This document shows positions 33,631 through 42,716 of a stretch of DNA of 51,849 bases, piece after piece. The translations under genes were made by a program, and so were the position numbers. Below the pieces are notes generated by a model, which saw only the letters and a program-made list of their open reading frames with translations, did not search any database and was not told the origin of the DNA. Numbering within the stretch: the first letter of the stretch is position 1; every line of letters begins with the position of its first letter. Source of the stretch: Paraburkholderia polaris (lineage in GTDB: Bacteria > Pseudomonadota > Gammaproteobacteria > Burkholderiales > Burkholderiaceae); NCBI RefSeq assembly GCF_012927345.1, contig NZ_JABBGJ010000058.1:1-51849 (forward strand), in the 5' to 3' direction.

Positions 33631-34243
33631 GTGGGGGCTGTGCGGGTGAATAAGAGTCGGTGAGCGCGAACTCTAGTCGGGCAGTGGGCTGCCGGGAAGA
33701 CGATAGGGCAGTGAGTGGAATGCATCCTCGGTGGTCGTGGTTGAGGATGTCGGGTGGTAACTCGGGACCACCGGTTGGCTCGGCGGAAGAAGTGCTGAGC
33801 GCTGAGGAAATGTTGGTGCGGATATGCGCCTTTCGCGTGGACGGCGCATCGTTGCGCATCCCATAGCATTGGAGGTCGTCTCAATCTATTCGATATTTAT
33901 TAGGAAAATTTAAGACGATGCGTGGTTATCGACTAACTGGCTGGCAGGCCATTTGTGCAATTGGGTAATTTTTTGTCAATTTAGAATATTTCATTTTGCC
34001 TTCGATGAAATAGTGCTGTAATTTACCGATGTAATAAGTCGGATCAGGGTATCTCTCGGCTGGTCCCTATCCGTCTGATGCGTAGCTACGCATCGGGTTT
34101 CGTTGCATTGCTGGCGCGCACATGCATTTGGTTGGCAACTCAAGCGGTATTAAATGTGAATTTGGATAAGTCGAACACACTTGTTCCGTGGCAAGTGATT
34201 GTTTTATGTTGCTAGAAATCTTCCGTATCTGCGAATCGTAAAT
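33631..34243. other. Non-coding stretch, A/T-rich from about 33880
   Basis: No supported gene lies in these 613 bases. The first 250 are ordinary GC-rich spacer. From about 33880 the base composition shifts sharply to A/T and stays so through the small membrane-protein gene to about 34760. This looks like horizontally acquired DNA and probably holds the promoter of the RTX locus. Confidence 0.45.
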
Positions 34244-34735
34244 ATGCTTGCTAAGCTATTTAAATTTACTTGCCTGACGATGGCTGTTTTCTATTTCGGA
34301 AGCGGGCCAATCAGGGTATTGCTCTACAGTCCACCCATGCGTGAAATGCTCAGCTATTCATCGGGTGTCGTAAAGTTTGGAAAAATATACAGGGGAGGTG
34401 AATACATATCTCTGATCGGAGATGCGGACGGAGGGACGTATCACTGCGGATATCGTCAGTCTGGTTTGGACGTAGGGTTTTGTCCCCAGGAGATCCGGGG
34501 TGGGAAAAATATCGATGGCAAGCAAGTGGTTATTGGTTGGTACGTTCAGAAGAGAAGTTTTTGGGCATTTTCTCAGCGACAGGTTTTTGAGGTCCGTCAA
34601 GGTGAAGAAGAGGTATTGGCATTTGATCGAGCAGTTAAATACTACGAGTCGCAGAATAGTCCGATTTTTTGCAAATTTTTGTTGATTTCTATGGTTTTAA
34701 TTTATTTTATCGTGTTACGTAAGATTTTTATCTGA
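34244..34735 (+). CDS. Small membrane protein upstream of the RTX gene
   Basis: This protein of about 163 residues from ATG 34244 (TTG 34199 would add 15) has a hydrophobic N-terminal segment (about residues 5-28) and a C-terminal one (about 140-162). A soluble stretch between them contains two cysteines (in YHCGY and GFCPQ). Composition is A/T-rich and unlike the flanking core genes. It ends 30 bases before the RTX gene. In Neisseria the small membrane-attached FrpD is encoded directly before FrpC and binds it; an equivalent role is suggested only by position. An immunity role is an alternative. Confidence 0.55.
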   Translation: MLAKLFKFTCLTMAVFYFGSGPIRVLLYSPPMREMLSYSSGVVKFGKIYRGGEYISLIGDADGGTYHCGYRQSGLDVGFCPQEIRGGKNIDGKQVVIGWYVQKRSFWAFSQRQVFEVRQGEEEVLAFDRAVKYYESQNSPIFCKFLLISMVLIYFIVLRKIFI

Positions 34736-34765
34736 AAACTGGATCGGAAGTCGAGGGGTAGTGTT

Positions 34766-37700
34766 ATGAAGGGCTTGAACGTTGATTACATCGGCATTGC
34801 TATTGGCCAGTTGGCGAACGGTCAAAACGCTGCGCAGGTTGGAAAGTCGGTTGGTGCCGTCGCTGAGGGGCAGAAGGGTTCGGGATATCAAGCGGCACTG
34901 TCAACCCTTCAATTCGTTGATGGCTTGATGGGCTCCGTGGGAAGGTCTGTTCTTCCCGTTGGAACATCCGTTGGCAGTATTGCTTGGTTCGGACCATTGA
35001 TTGGCGCTGCGGCTCTGGTCAACGACGTTTCCGATCTCGCGTCGCAAGTTCCAAATGGTACGGTAAGCACTGGAACCTTATACGCGGCAATTGGCGATGC
35101 GTCCTCGCTGATCGGCGGAGTCATGCTGAACGTCGCCGGACTCTCGATCGTCAGCGGTGCGGCTGTCCCTGGACTCGCCGGAGTGGGCGCAGCCCTTCTT
35201 GTCGCCGGCGTCGGCCTCAGCATCGCGTCGATGCTTGCTGGAAACGAAACGACGAGCGTCATCAATGACATGCTAGACGCCGCGGCCGCCTTACAAAGTG
35301 CGCTTGGAAACGCAATTAGTGATGCCGTAGGTGACATTGGCGCCATGCTGAACTCTGTCGCTACCGGTGTCGGAGATTTCGCCGATGCATTCTCGAACTG
35401 GCTTAAAGGCAAGTACGACGACGTCCTGAAATTCGCAAAGGAATACTTCTTTGGTGCCAATCTCGTCGACCCCCTCATCCTCGACATCGACGGCGACGGC
35501 ATCCACACCACTAACCCTGACACTTCCACCGCCTACTTCGATTTCGACGCCAGCGGCAGCCGCACACACACCGGCTGGATCAGCGCGGGCGACGGTTTCC
35601 TCGTTCTCGACCGTAACCACAACGGCACGATCGACTCGGGCGCAGAACTCTTCAGCAACTTCACACCGCTAGCGAACGGCACCCTCGCCGCGAACGGCTT
35701 CGACGCACTCCGAGAGTTCGACCTAAACAAAGACGGCATCATCGACCGCAACGACGCGATCTGGTCTTCACTAAGAATCTGGCGCGATGCAAACGGCGAT
35801 GGCGCCTCACAATCCGGCGAACTGTTGAGCCTCGACGAACTCGGCATCGTCTCGATCAACCTGAGCAAAGACGCAACCATCCGCACGCTCGAAAACGGCA
35901 ACATGGTGCGCGGCACCGGCTCATTCGTGCAGATCGTCGACGGCGTGCCCGTCGAACGGGACATGCAGGAAATCTGGTTCGGGCAGGACACGCTACATCA
36001 GAAGTTCGATACGACCATCCCGCTGCGTGACGATGTGATCGCGATGCCGTACGTGCAGGGCGCAGGCAATGTGCGCGACCTCTGGCAAGCCGCGAGCCTC
36101 GATACCCCGGAAGGTGCTGCATTGCGCACGCTGCTCGACCGGATCACGCATGCAAAGACCGCGGTTGAACAGCAAGCGTTAATCGAGCCGTTGCTCAAGG
36201 CGTGGGCGGCGACATCGGGTATGACCACCTCTCAATCACTGGAACAAGCCGGCAAGCGGGCAATCACGGGCTTGGCTACCGACGCCGATTGGCTCGGCCG
36301 TCTCATGGTGCTCGAAAAAATGTCCGGCACGATGCTGGGCGCGAACGCGCAAGGCACGGTAAGCCTGTCGGGTACACGCGGCGAATATGTGTCGAACGCC
36401 TGGTCGACGCTTGTCGAGTCGGTGTACAAAGCCATCGCGATGCAGACGGTCTGGAAGCCTTATCTCGACGCAATCGCGTATGACGTCAACGACGCAGGTC
36501 AGGTGCACGTGGACTTCAGCGGCATGATGTCGAAACTGAAAGCGGCCGAGAGCGTGGTCGGCGCGGCGGATGTCGCGTTCGTGCTGGCCGGGTTGACGAA
36601 AGCTTTCGGCGTGAACTGGCTGCAACAAGGTTTCGACATCGGCGCGGAACTCCGCAGTTATGTCGAAGCGCACCAAAGCGACGCGTTGCGCGAGGCGCTT
36701 GGTCGACTAGGCATCTCATTCGGCAGCGGCGCGCTGAACGCCGCAACCGGTGGCCCGATGTCGGGCAGCATTCTGATCGGCTTCACAGGCAAGGACGTGC
36801 TCAACGGCGGCAGCGGCGACGACATCCTGCTAGGCGGCGACGGCAACGATACGCTTTACGGTGGTGCCGGCGATGACGTGCTTGACGGTGGCGCAGGCGA
36901 TGACCTGTTGGTCGGAGGAACGGGCAGCGACACATACCTGTTCGGACGGCACTCGGGTAACGACACGATCGAAGAGGCCTACGACTTGTACGGCAACGAC
37001 ACCGACGCGGTGGTTTTCGACGCGGACATCCGGCCGCAGGACGTTACTGTGCGTCGTGACGGTCAAGGCGCTGATCTGCTGGTCACGTTGTCCGGTTCGA
37101 ACAACGTCTTGCGTATCAAGATGCAGTTTTATCAGAGCGGTTTGGTTTTCCCCTACGGCGTTGAACAGTTCAAGTTTGCCGACGGCACGATCTGGACCAA
37201 GCAGGACGTTGCCTTGATGGCATTGCAAGGCACGCCGGGCAACGACGTGCTGGTTGGCTACAACGGCGATGACGTACTCGACGGCGGCGCCGGCAACGAT
37301 TTGCTGATCGGCGGCACAGGCAGTGACACGTATCTGTTCGGTCGCAGCTCCGGCAGCGACACGATCGAGGAGGCGTACGACGCGAGCGGCAAAGACACTG
37401 ACATCGTGCTGTTCGATGCCGACGTCCGTCCGGAAGACGTGACGGTGCGTCGTGACGGCCAAAGCTCGGATCTGCTGCTCACAATTGCCGGGTCGAACAA
37501 CGTGCTGCGTGTGAAGATGCAGTTCTACCAGAGCGGTTCGGACTTCCCGTACGGCATCGAACAGTTCAAATTCACCAACGGCACGATCTGGACCAAGCAG
37601 GACGTTGCCTTGATGGCATTGCAAGGCACGCCGGGCAACGACGTGCTGGTTGGCTACAACGGTGACGACATCTTCGACGGCGGCGCAGGCAACGACCTGC

Positions 37701-39007
37701 TGATCGGCGGCATCGGTAGCGACACGTATCTGTTCGGCCGCAACTCCGGCAATGACACTATCGAGGAGGCATACGACCCGAGCGGCAAGGACACCGACGT
37801 CGTGCTGTTCGATGCCGATATCCGTCCAGAAGACGTGAGGGTGCGTCGTGATGGCCAAAGCGCAGATCTGCTGATCGCGATTGCCGGCTCGAACAACGTG
37901 CTGCGTGTGAAGATGCAGTTCTTCCAGAGCGGTTCGGACTTCCCGTACGGCATCGAACAGTTCAAATTCGCCAACGGCACGATCTGGACCAAGCAGGACG
38001 TTGCCTTGATGGCATTGCAAGGTACACCAGGCAATGACGTACTAGTCGGCTATAACGGCGACGACGTGCTCGACGGCGGCGCGGGCAACGACTTGCTGAT
38101 CGGTGGCACTGGCAGCGACACATATTTGTTCGGCCACCTTTCGGGCAACGACACGATCGAGGAGGCCTACGACCCCAGCGGTAAGGACACTGACGTCGTG
38201 CTGTTCGATGCAGATATCCGTCCGGAAGACGTCACCGTGCGTCGCGACGGCCAAAGCGCGGATTTGCTGCTCACGATTGCCGGCTCGAACAATGTGCTGC
38301 GTGTGAAGATGCAGTTCTTCCAGAGCGGTTCGGACTTCCCGTACGGCATCGAACAGTTCAAATTCGCCAACGGCACGATCTGGGATAAGCAAACCGTCGC
38401 CCTGATGGCATTGCAAGGCACACCGGGCAACGACGTGCTAGTCGGCTACAACGGCGACGACATACTCGACGGCGGCGCGGGCAACGACTTGCTGATCGGT
38501 GGCACGGGCAGCGACACGTATCTGTTCGGCCGTCATTCGGGCAACGACACGATCGAGGAGGCCTACGACCCTAACTGCAAGGACACCGACGTCGTACTGT
38601 TCGACGCCGATGTCAAACCCGCTGACGTCACCGTGCGTCGCGACAGCAACAGCACGGATCTGCTGGTCACGCTGTCGGGTTCTGACAACGTGCTTCGTAT
38701 CAAGATGCAGTTCTACGAGAGCGGTTCGACTCTTCCTTACGGCGTCGAACAGTTCCGTTTTGCCGACGGCACCACGTGGGACAAGGCCACGATCAACGCA
38801 AAGGCGCTCGCAACGCAGCCGAAGCTCATGTCGGCGACGCGAACTTTCGCCCCGGACACGGCGAACGCATCGGCGTACATCGAAAGCAAACTGGATCTGC
38901 TGATCCAGACGATGGCGAGCATCGCGCCACCGGCTATGGCCGACTCGGCGTGGCAGCAGGGCGCAAGCCAGGCGCTGACTCCACCGATCGCAGCCAACTG
39001 CTTCTAG
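34766..39007 (+). CDS. RTX protein with FrpC-like self-processing module
   Basis: This 1413-residue type I secretion substrate has a Gly/Ala/Ser-rich hydrophobic N-terminus (1-230). A calcium-binding module follows, starting LVDPLILDIDGDG (Asp235-Pro236), with DLNKDGIIDRNDA and RDANGDGASQSGE loops. This arrangement matches the self-processing module of meningococcal FrpC, which cleaves itself at the Asp-Pro bond when calcium binds. Residues 687-1346 are five tandem 132-residue units. Each contains GGxGxD nonapeptides and a segment like the haemolysin-type calcium-binding-related domain. The only cysteines seen are about 1271 and 1412. The exporter genes follow directly. The target is unknown. 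Confidence 0.88.
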   Translation: MKGLNVDYIGIAIGQLANGQNAAQVGKSVGAVAEGQKGSGYQAALSTLQFVDGLMGSVGRSVLPVGTSVGSIAWFGPLIGAAALVNDVSDLASQVPNGTVSTGTLYAAIGDASSLIGGVMLNVAGLSIVSGAAVPGLAGVGAALLVAGVGLSIASMLAGNETTSVINDMLDAAAALQSALGNAISDAVGDIGAMLNSVATGVGDFADAFSNWLKGKYDDVLKFAKEYFFGANLVDPLILDIDGDGIHTTNPDTSTAYFDFDASGSRTHTGWISAGDGFLVLDRNHNGTIDSGAELFSNFTPLANGTLAANGFDALREFDLNKDGIIDRNDAIWSSLRIWRDANGDGASQSGELLSLDELGIVSINLSKDATIRTLENGNMVRGTGSFVQIVDGVPVERDMQEIWFGQDTLHQKFDTTIPLRDDVIAMPYVQGAGNVRDLWQAASLDTPEGAALRTLLDRITHAKTAVEQQALIEPLLKAWAATSGMTTSQSLEQAGKRAITGLATDADWLGRLMVLEKMSGTMLGANAQGTVSLSGTRGEYVSNAWSTLVESVYKAIAMQTVWKPYLDAIAYDVNDAGQVHVDFSGMMSKLKAAESVVGAADVAFVLAGLTKAFGVNWLQQGFDIGAELRSYVEAHQSDALREALGRLGISFGSGALNAATGGPMSGSILIGFTGKDVLNGGSGDDILLGGDGNDTLYGGAGDDVLDGGAGDDLLVGGTGSDTYLFGRHSGNDTIEEAYDLYGNDTDAVVFDADIRPQDVTVRRDGQGADLLVTLSGSNNVLRIKMQFYQSGLVFPYGVEQFKFADGTIWTKQDVALMALQGTPGNDVLVGYNGDDVLDGGAGNDLLIGGTGSDTYLFGRSSGSDTIEEAYDASGKDTDIVLFDADVRPEDVTVRRDGQSSDLLLTIAGSNNVLRVKMQFYQSGSDFPYGIEQFKFTNGTIWTKQDVALMALQGTPGNDVLVGYNGDDIFDGGAGNDLLIGGIGSDTYLFGRNSGNDTIEEAYDPSGKDTDVVLFDADIRPEDVRVRRDGQSADLLIAIAGSNNVLRVKMQFFQSGSDFPYGIEQFKFANGTIWTKQDVALMALQGTPGNDVLVGYNGDDVLDGGAGNDLLIGGTGSDTYLFGHLSGNDTIEEAYDPSGKDTDVVLFDADIRPEDVTVRRDGQSADLLLTIAGSNNVLRVKMQFFQSGSDFPYGIEQFKFANGTIWDKQTVALMALQGTPGNDVLVGYNGDDILDGGAGNDLLIGGTGSDTYLFGRHSGNDTIEEAYDPNCKDTDVVLFDADVKPADVTVRRDSNSTDLLVTLSGSDNVLRIKMQFYESGSTLPYGVEQFRFADGTTWDKATINAKALATQPKLMSATRTFAPDTANASAYIESKLDLLIQTMASIAPPAMADSAWQQGASQALTPPIAANCF
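36825..38804 (+). repeat. Five tandem 396-bp coding repeats in the RTX gene
   Basis: The recurring segment CATTGCAAGG occurs at 37221, 37617, 38013 and 38409, exactly 396 bases apart, and the first and last units extend the same frame. Each unit encodes GNDVLVGYNGDD, GGAGNDLLIGG, SDTYLFG and a GVEQFKFADGTIW-type ending. Units 2 to 4 are nearly identical at DNA level, while units 1 and 5 are more diverged at their outer ends. Confidence 0.85.
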
Positions 39008-39087
39008 TTCGAACCATCATGCTCAGGGTCGCGCGATAGCCATGTCGCGCGACCGGCCTACCCGCAGCACGCAGAAAGCAATACCGA

Positions 39088-41265
39088 ATGCAACCCGACG
39101 CCGTCCTGAATACGCCGCACAGCGAACATACGCAGCACTCTCCGCTCAAATCCGCCGCTCCTTCCATTGACCCAGGTATCTTCTGTCTCGTCATGTTGGC
39201 GCGCTATCACGGCATCGCGGCCGATCCTGATCAACTGGCGCACGAGTTCAAGCCGGGAGCCGCGCCACTCGACACGACTCAGCTTCTGCTTGCCGCAAAA
39301 TCGCTCGGACTCAACGCGAAGCACACAAAGGTTCGTTGGGATCGTCTGGACCGTGTTGTGCTGCCTGCTGTCGCTATTGACCAGGCCGGCGACTTTTTCG
39401 TCATCGGCCGCATAGAGAAGAACAAAGCGGTCATACAGCGCCCCGATGCCGCGCAGCCCGTCTCTATCAACATGGAAGTACTAAAAGGCGACTGGCCCGG
39501 GGAGGTGATCCTGTTCGCCTCACGAGCATCGATGCTCGGCGAGCTGACGAAATTCGACTTCACCTGGTTCATTCCGGCCTTAATCAAATACCGGCGTCTT
39601 CTATCCGAGGTGCTGGTCGTCTCGTTCTTTATCCAGGTGCTGGCGCTAATCACACCGCTGTTCTTTCAGGTCGTGATGGACAAGGTATTGGTGCATCACG
39701 GGCTGACCACGCTCGACGTGATCGCCGTCGGTCTCACTATCGTTGTGCTATTCGACGTTGGGCTCACCGCGCTGCGCAGCTACGTGTTCGCGCACACCAC
39801 GAGCCGCATCGACGTCGAGCTCGGAGCAAGTCTGTTCCGCCATCTGCTCAAATTGCCGCTTGCGTATTTTCAGGCACGACGCGTCGGCGATTCAGTCGCG
39901 CGCGTGCGCGAGTTGGAGAACATTCGCGCGTTTCTGACCGGTAACGCAATCACCCTCGTGATGGACTTGCTGTTCTCGTTCGTCTTCATCGCGGTAATGC
40001 TGTTCTACAGCGGTTGGCTCACGTTGATCGTGCTTGTGTCGCTGCCTTGTTACGTGTTGCTCTCGGTGGCTTGCACACCCGTGCTGCGCCGCCGTCTGAA
40101 CGAGAAGTTCGCCCGTAGCGCGGAAAATCAGTCGTTCCTCGTCGAAACGATTAGCGGTATCGACACGGTCAAATCGATGGCCGTCGAGCCGCAATGGACG
40201 CGTCAATGGGACAACCAGCTTGCAGCCTATATCGGCGCGACGTTTCGCGCCGCAACGGTCGGTATCTGGGCGAGTGGCGGCGTCAGCCTCGTGAACAAAC
40301 TCGTCACCGTGGCGCTGATGTGGGTCGGTGCGCGGCTCGTGATCGACAGCAAGCTCACAGTCGGCGAATTGATCGCGTTCAACATGCTGGCCGGTCAGGT
40401 CGCGGGGCCGATCATGCGGCTCGCTCAGCTATGGACCGATTTCCAGCAAACAGGTATCTCCGTTGCGCGTCTCGGTGACATTTTGAATAGCCGCACGGAA
40501 GCGGCCGGCGCAAAGAGTGCGTTGCCTGCCGTCAAAGGACGTATCGAGTTGGAAGAGGTCGTGTTTCGCTATCGCGCGGACGGCCCCGCGATTCTCAGCG
40601 GCGTGAATCTGTCGATCGCGGCAGGTGAGGTGATTGGCATCGTCGGTCAGTCCGGTTCGGGAAAGAGCACGCTGACCAGACTCGTGCAGCGGCTTTATAC
40701 ACCGGAGCGAGGCCGCATCACGATCGACGGACAGGACCTCGCGTTGATCGATACGACGTCATTGCGGCGTCAAGTCGGCGTCGTGTCGCAGGAGAACGTG
40801 CTGTTCAGCCGGAGCATTCGCGACAACATCGCCCTGACCGATCCCGGCGCGCCACTCGATGCTGTGATGCGTGCCGCAAAACTGGCTGGCGCGCATGAGT
40901 TTATCGTCGGCTTGCCGGAAGGCTACGACACGGCAGTCGGTGAACATGGCTCGACACTATCGGGCGGCCAGCGGCAGCGCATCGCCATCGCCCGGGCACT
41001 GATGCACGAGCCACGCATTCTGATCTTCGACGAAGCGACCAGCGCGCTCGACTACGAGTCGGAGCGCATCGTGCAGGACAACATGCGAGCAATCTGCCGG
41101 GGACGCACAGTATTGGTGATTGCGCATCGCTTGTCAGCCGTGCGGCGGGCAGACCGGATCATCGTGATGGAGCGCGGGGCGATCATTGAGCAAGGCTCGC
41201 ACGACGCGCTGCTTGCAGCAAAGGGCGCCTACGCCAAGCTGTGGAATTTGCAGGCGGGCGTATGA
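39088..41265 (+). CDS. Type I secretion ABC exporter (HlyB type)
   Basis: This 725-residue inner-membrane exporter has an N-terminal C39-peptidase-like domain (about 30-140) lacking the catalytic DCG cysteine (DPGIFCLVMLARYH), as in HlyB. Six membrane helices (about 165-440) are followed by an ATPase domain with Walker A GQSGSGKST (about 519-527), signature LSGGQRQR (about 626-633) and ILIFDEATSAL. The inactive peptidase-like domain recognises RTX substrates without cleaving a leader. It begins 80 bases after the RTX gene. The initiation signal is weak. Confidence 0.93.
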   Translation: MQPDAVLNTPHSEHTQHSPLKSAAPSIDPGIFCLVMLARYHGIAADPDQLAHEFKPGAAPLDTTQLLLAAKSLGLNAKHTKVRWDRLDRVVLPAVAIDQAGDFFVIGRIEKNKAVIQRPDAAQPVSINMEVLKGDWPGEVILFASRASMLGELTKFDFTWFIPALIKYRRLLSEVLVVSFFIQVLALITPLFFQVVMDKVLVHHGLTTLDVIAVGLTIVVLFDVGLTALRSYVFAHTTSRIDVELGASLFRHLLKLPLAYFQARRVGDSVARVRELENIRAFLTGNAITLVMDLLFSFVFIAVMLFYSGWLTLIVLVSLPCYVLLSVACTPVLRRRLNEKFARSAENQSFLVETISGIDTVKSMAVEPQWTRQWDNQLAAYIGATFRAATVGIWASGGVSLVNKLVTVALMWVGARLVIDSKLTVGELIAFNMLAGQVAGPIMRLAQLWTDFQQTGISVARLGDILNSRTEAAGAKSALPAVKGRIELEEVVFRYRADGPAILSGVNLSIAAGEVIGIVGQSGSGKSTLTRLVQRLYTPERGRITIDGQDLALIDTTSLRRQVGVVSQENVLFSRSIRDNIALTDPGAPLDAVMRAAKLAGAHEFIVGLPEGYDTAVGEHGSTLSGGQRQRIAIARALMHEPRILIFDEATSALDYESERIVQDNMRAICRGRTVLVIAHRLSAVRRADRIIVMERGAIIEQGSHDALLAAKGAYAKLWNLQAGV

Positions 41266-42716
41266 CGATCCGTGCGCTGCTATGGCTAGGTGCGGCTCGG
41301 GACATGGCGCGCCAGTATCTGAAAGTATGGCGCGCGGCTTGGCGTGTGCGCGAGCGGAACGCACCGCATTGGTTAGCCGGTGAATCTGAATTCCTCCCCG
41401 CGGCACTGGAATTGCAACGCCGTCCGGTTTCGCCGTTGCCACGCGTTGCAATGGCGACGATCGTCTCGCTCTTGTTGATCGCATTGCTATGGGCCGTGTT
41501 CGGCCAGATCGATATTGTCGCGACAGCGCAAGGAAAAATCGTCCCGGACGGCCGCGCGAAAATCATCCAGTCGATAGAAACGGCGAAAGTCACCGCGATC
41601 CATGTCAGCGACGGCAAGCTGGTAAATGCGGGCGATGTGCTCGTCGAACTCGACTCGACAGCTTCGTCGGCGGATCGTTTGCGTTTGCGCGACGACTGGG
41701 CGGAAAGCTGGCTCAGCGCCGCGCGCGCCAGCGCGTTGCTCAAAGGTATTGATAGCGGTTCGGCTCAACGCATCGAGATCGGGACAAATGCGCAAGTGCC
41801 AGCCGAACTGCTGCCGCCGCAGGCTCGTGTCGAACAGGAGCAGCGTTTTCTCGATGGCGAACTCGCCGAGTTTCGTTCAAAGCTTGCGCGTCTCGACGCG
41901 GAAATCGCGCGCAATGCAGCCGAACTGCAAACTGTCGGCGCGGTGATCCGCAGGCTACAAAGCACGTTGCAAATCGCCCGCACCCGCGAAGCGGATTTCG
42001 ACGAGCTCGCGGCGAAGAATTACGTTTCACGTCATGAGTATCTGGAGAAGCAGCAAGTCCGGATCGAGCAGGAAGGCGAGTTGGCCGCGCAGAAAAGCCG
42101 CATGGGCGAGATAGGCGCCGCGATCGTGAGCGCGCGGCGTCAACGCGAAGAACTTGTTGCTTCGACCCGCCGAGCGACGCTCGAAAACCTCGGCAACGCG
42201 ACGCAAAAAGCGGCCGAGCTTCGCCAGGAGTACATCAAGGCAGACGCGCATGATCGCTTCATGACGCTCAAAGCGCCGGTGGACGGCGCCGTGCAGCAAC
42301 TTGCGGTGCATACCGTCGGTGGCGTCGTGACTGCCGCCCAACCTTTGATGGTGATTGTCCCGAACGAACATCCCGCCGAGATCGAAGCTTTCCTGGAGAA
42401 CAAGGACATCGGGTTTGTCGCCGTGGGGCAAGCCGCTGCTGCGAAAATCGAAACCTTTCTGTACACCCGTTACGGCACGTTGCCGGCCGAGGTGGTCAGC
42501 GTTTCACACGATGCGATCGAGGATGAAAAACGCGGCTTGATCTACGCAGTGCGGCTCAAACTGCAGCGGTCGAGCATGATGATCGACGGTCAGCGCGTCG
42601 CGCTCAGTCCCGGCATGGCGGCGAGCGTCGAGATCAAAACGGGCAAGCGCAGATTGATCGAATATTTTCTGAGCCCTTTGTTGACGCGGGTCGATGAGAG
42701 TTTGCATGAGCGCTAG
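41262..42716 (+). CDS. Type I secretion periplasmic adaptor (HlyD type)
   Basis: This 484-residue membrane-fusion protein has one N-terminal helix (about residues 60-82, MATIVSLLLIALLWAVFGQI), a lipoyl-like segment AQGKIVPDGRAKIIQSIE, a long coiled-coil (about 170-330) and a beta-barrel region near the C-terminus with RYGTLPAEVVSVSHDAI. It starts at the ATGA overlap with the exporter gene, which indicates coupled translation. It links the exporter to the outer-membrane channel encoded next. Confidence 0.93.
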   Translation: MTIRALLWLGAARDMARQYLKVWRAAWRVRERNAPHWLAGESEFLPAALELQRRPVSPLPRVAMATIVSLLLIALLWAVFGQIDIVATAQGKIVPDGRAKIIQSIETAKVTAIHVSDGKLVNAGDVLVELDSTASSADRLRLRDDWAESWLSAARASALLKGIDSGSAQRIEIGTNAQVPAELLPPQARVEQEQRFLDGELAEFRSKLARLDAEIARNAAELQTVGAVIRRLQSTLQIARTREADFDELAAKNYVSRHEYLEKQQVRIEQEGELAAQKSRMGEIGAAIVSARRQREELVASTRRATLENLGNATQKAAELRQEYIKADAHDRFMTLKAPVDGAVQQLAVHTVGGVVTAAQPLMVIVPNEHPAEIEAFLENKDIGFVAVGQAAAAKIETFLYTRYGTLPAEVVSVSHDAIEDEKRGLIYAVRLKLQRSSMMIDGQRVALSPGMAASVEIKTGKRRLIEYFLSPLLTRVDESLHER

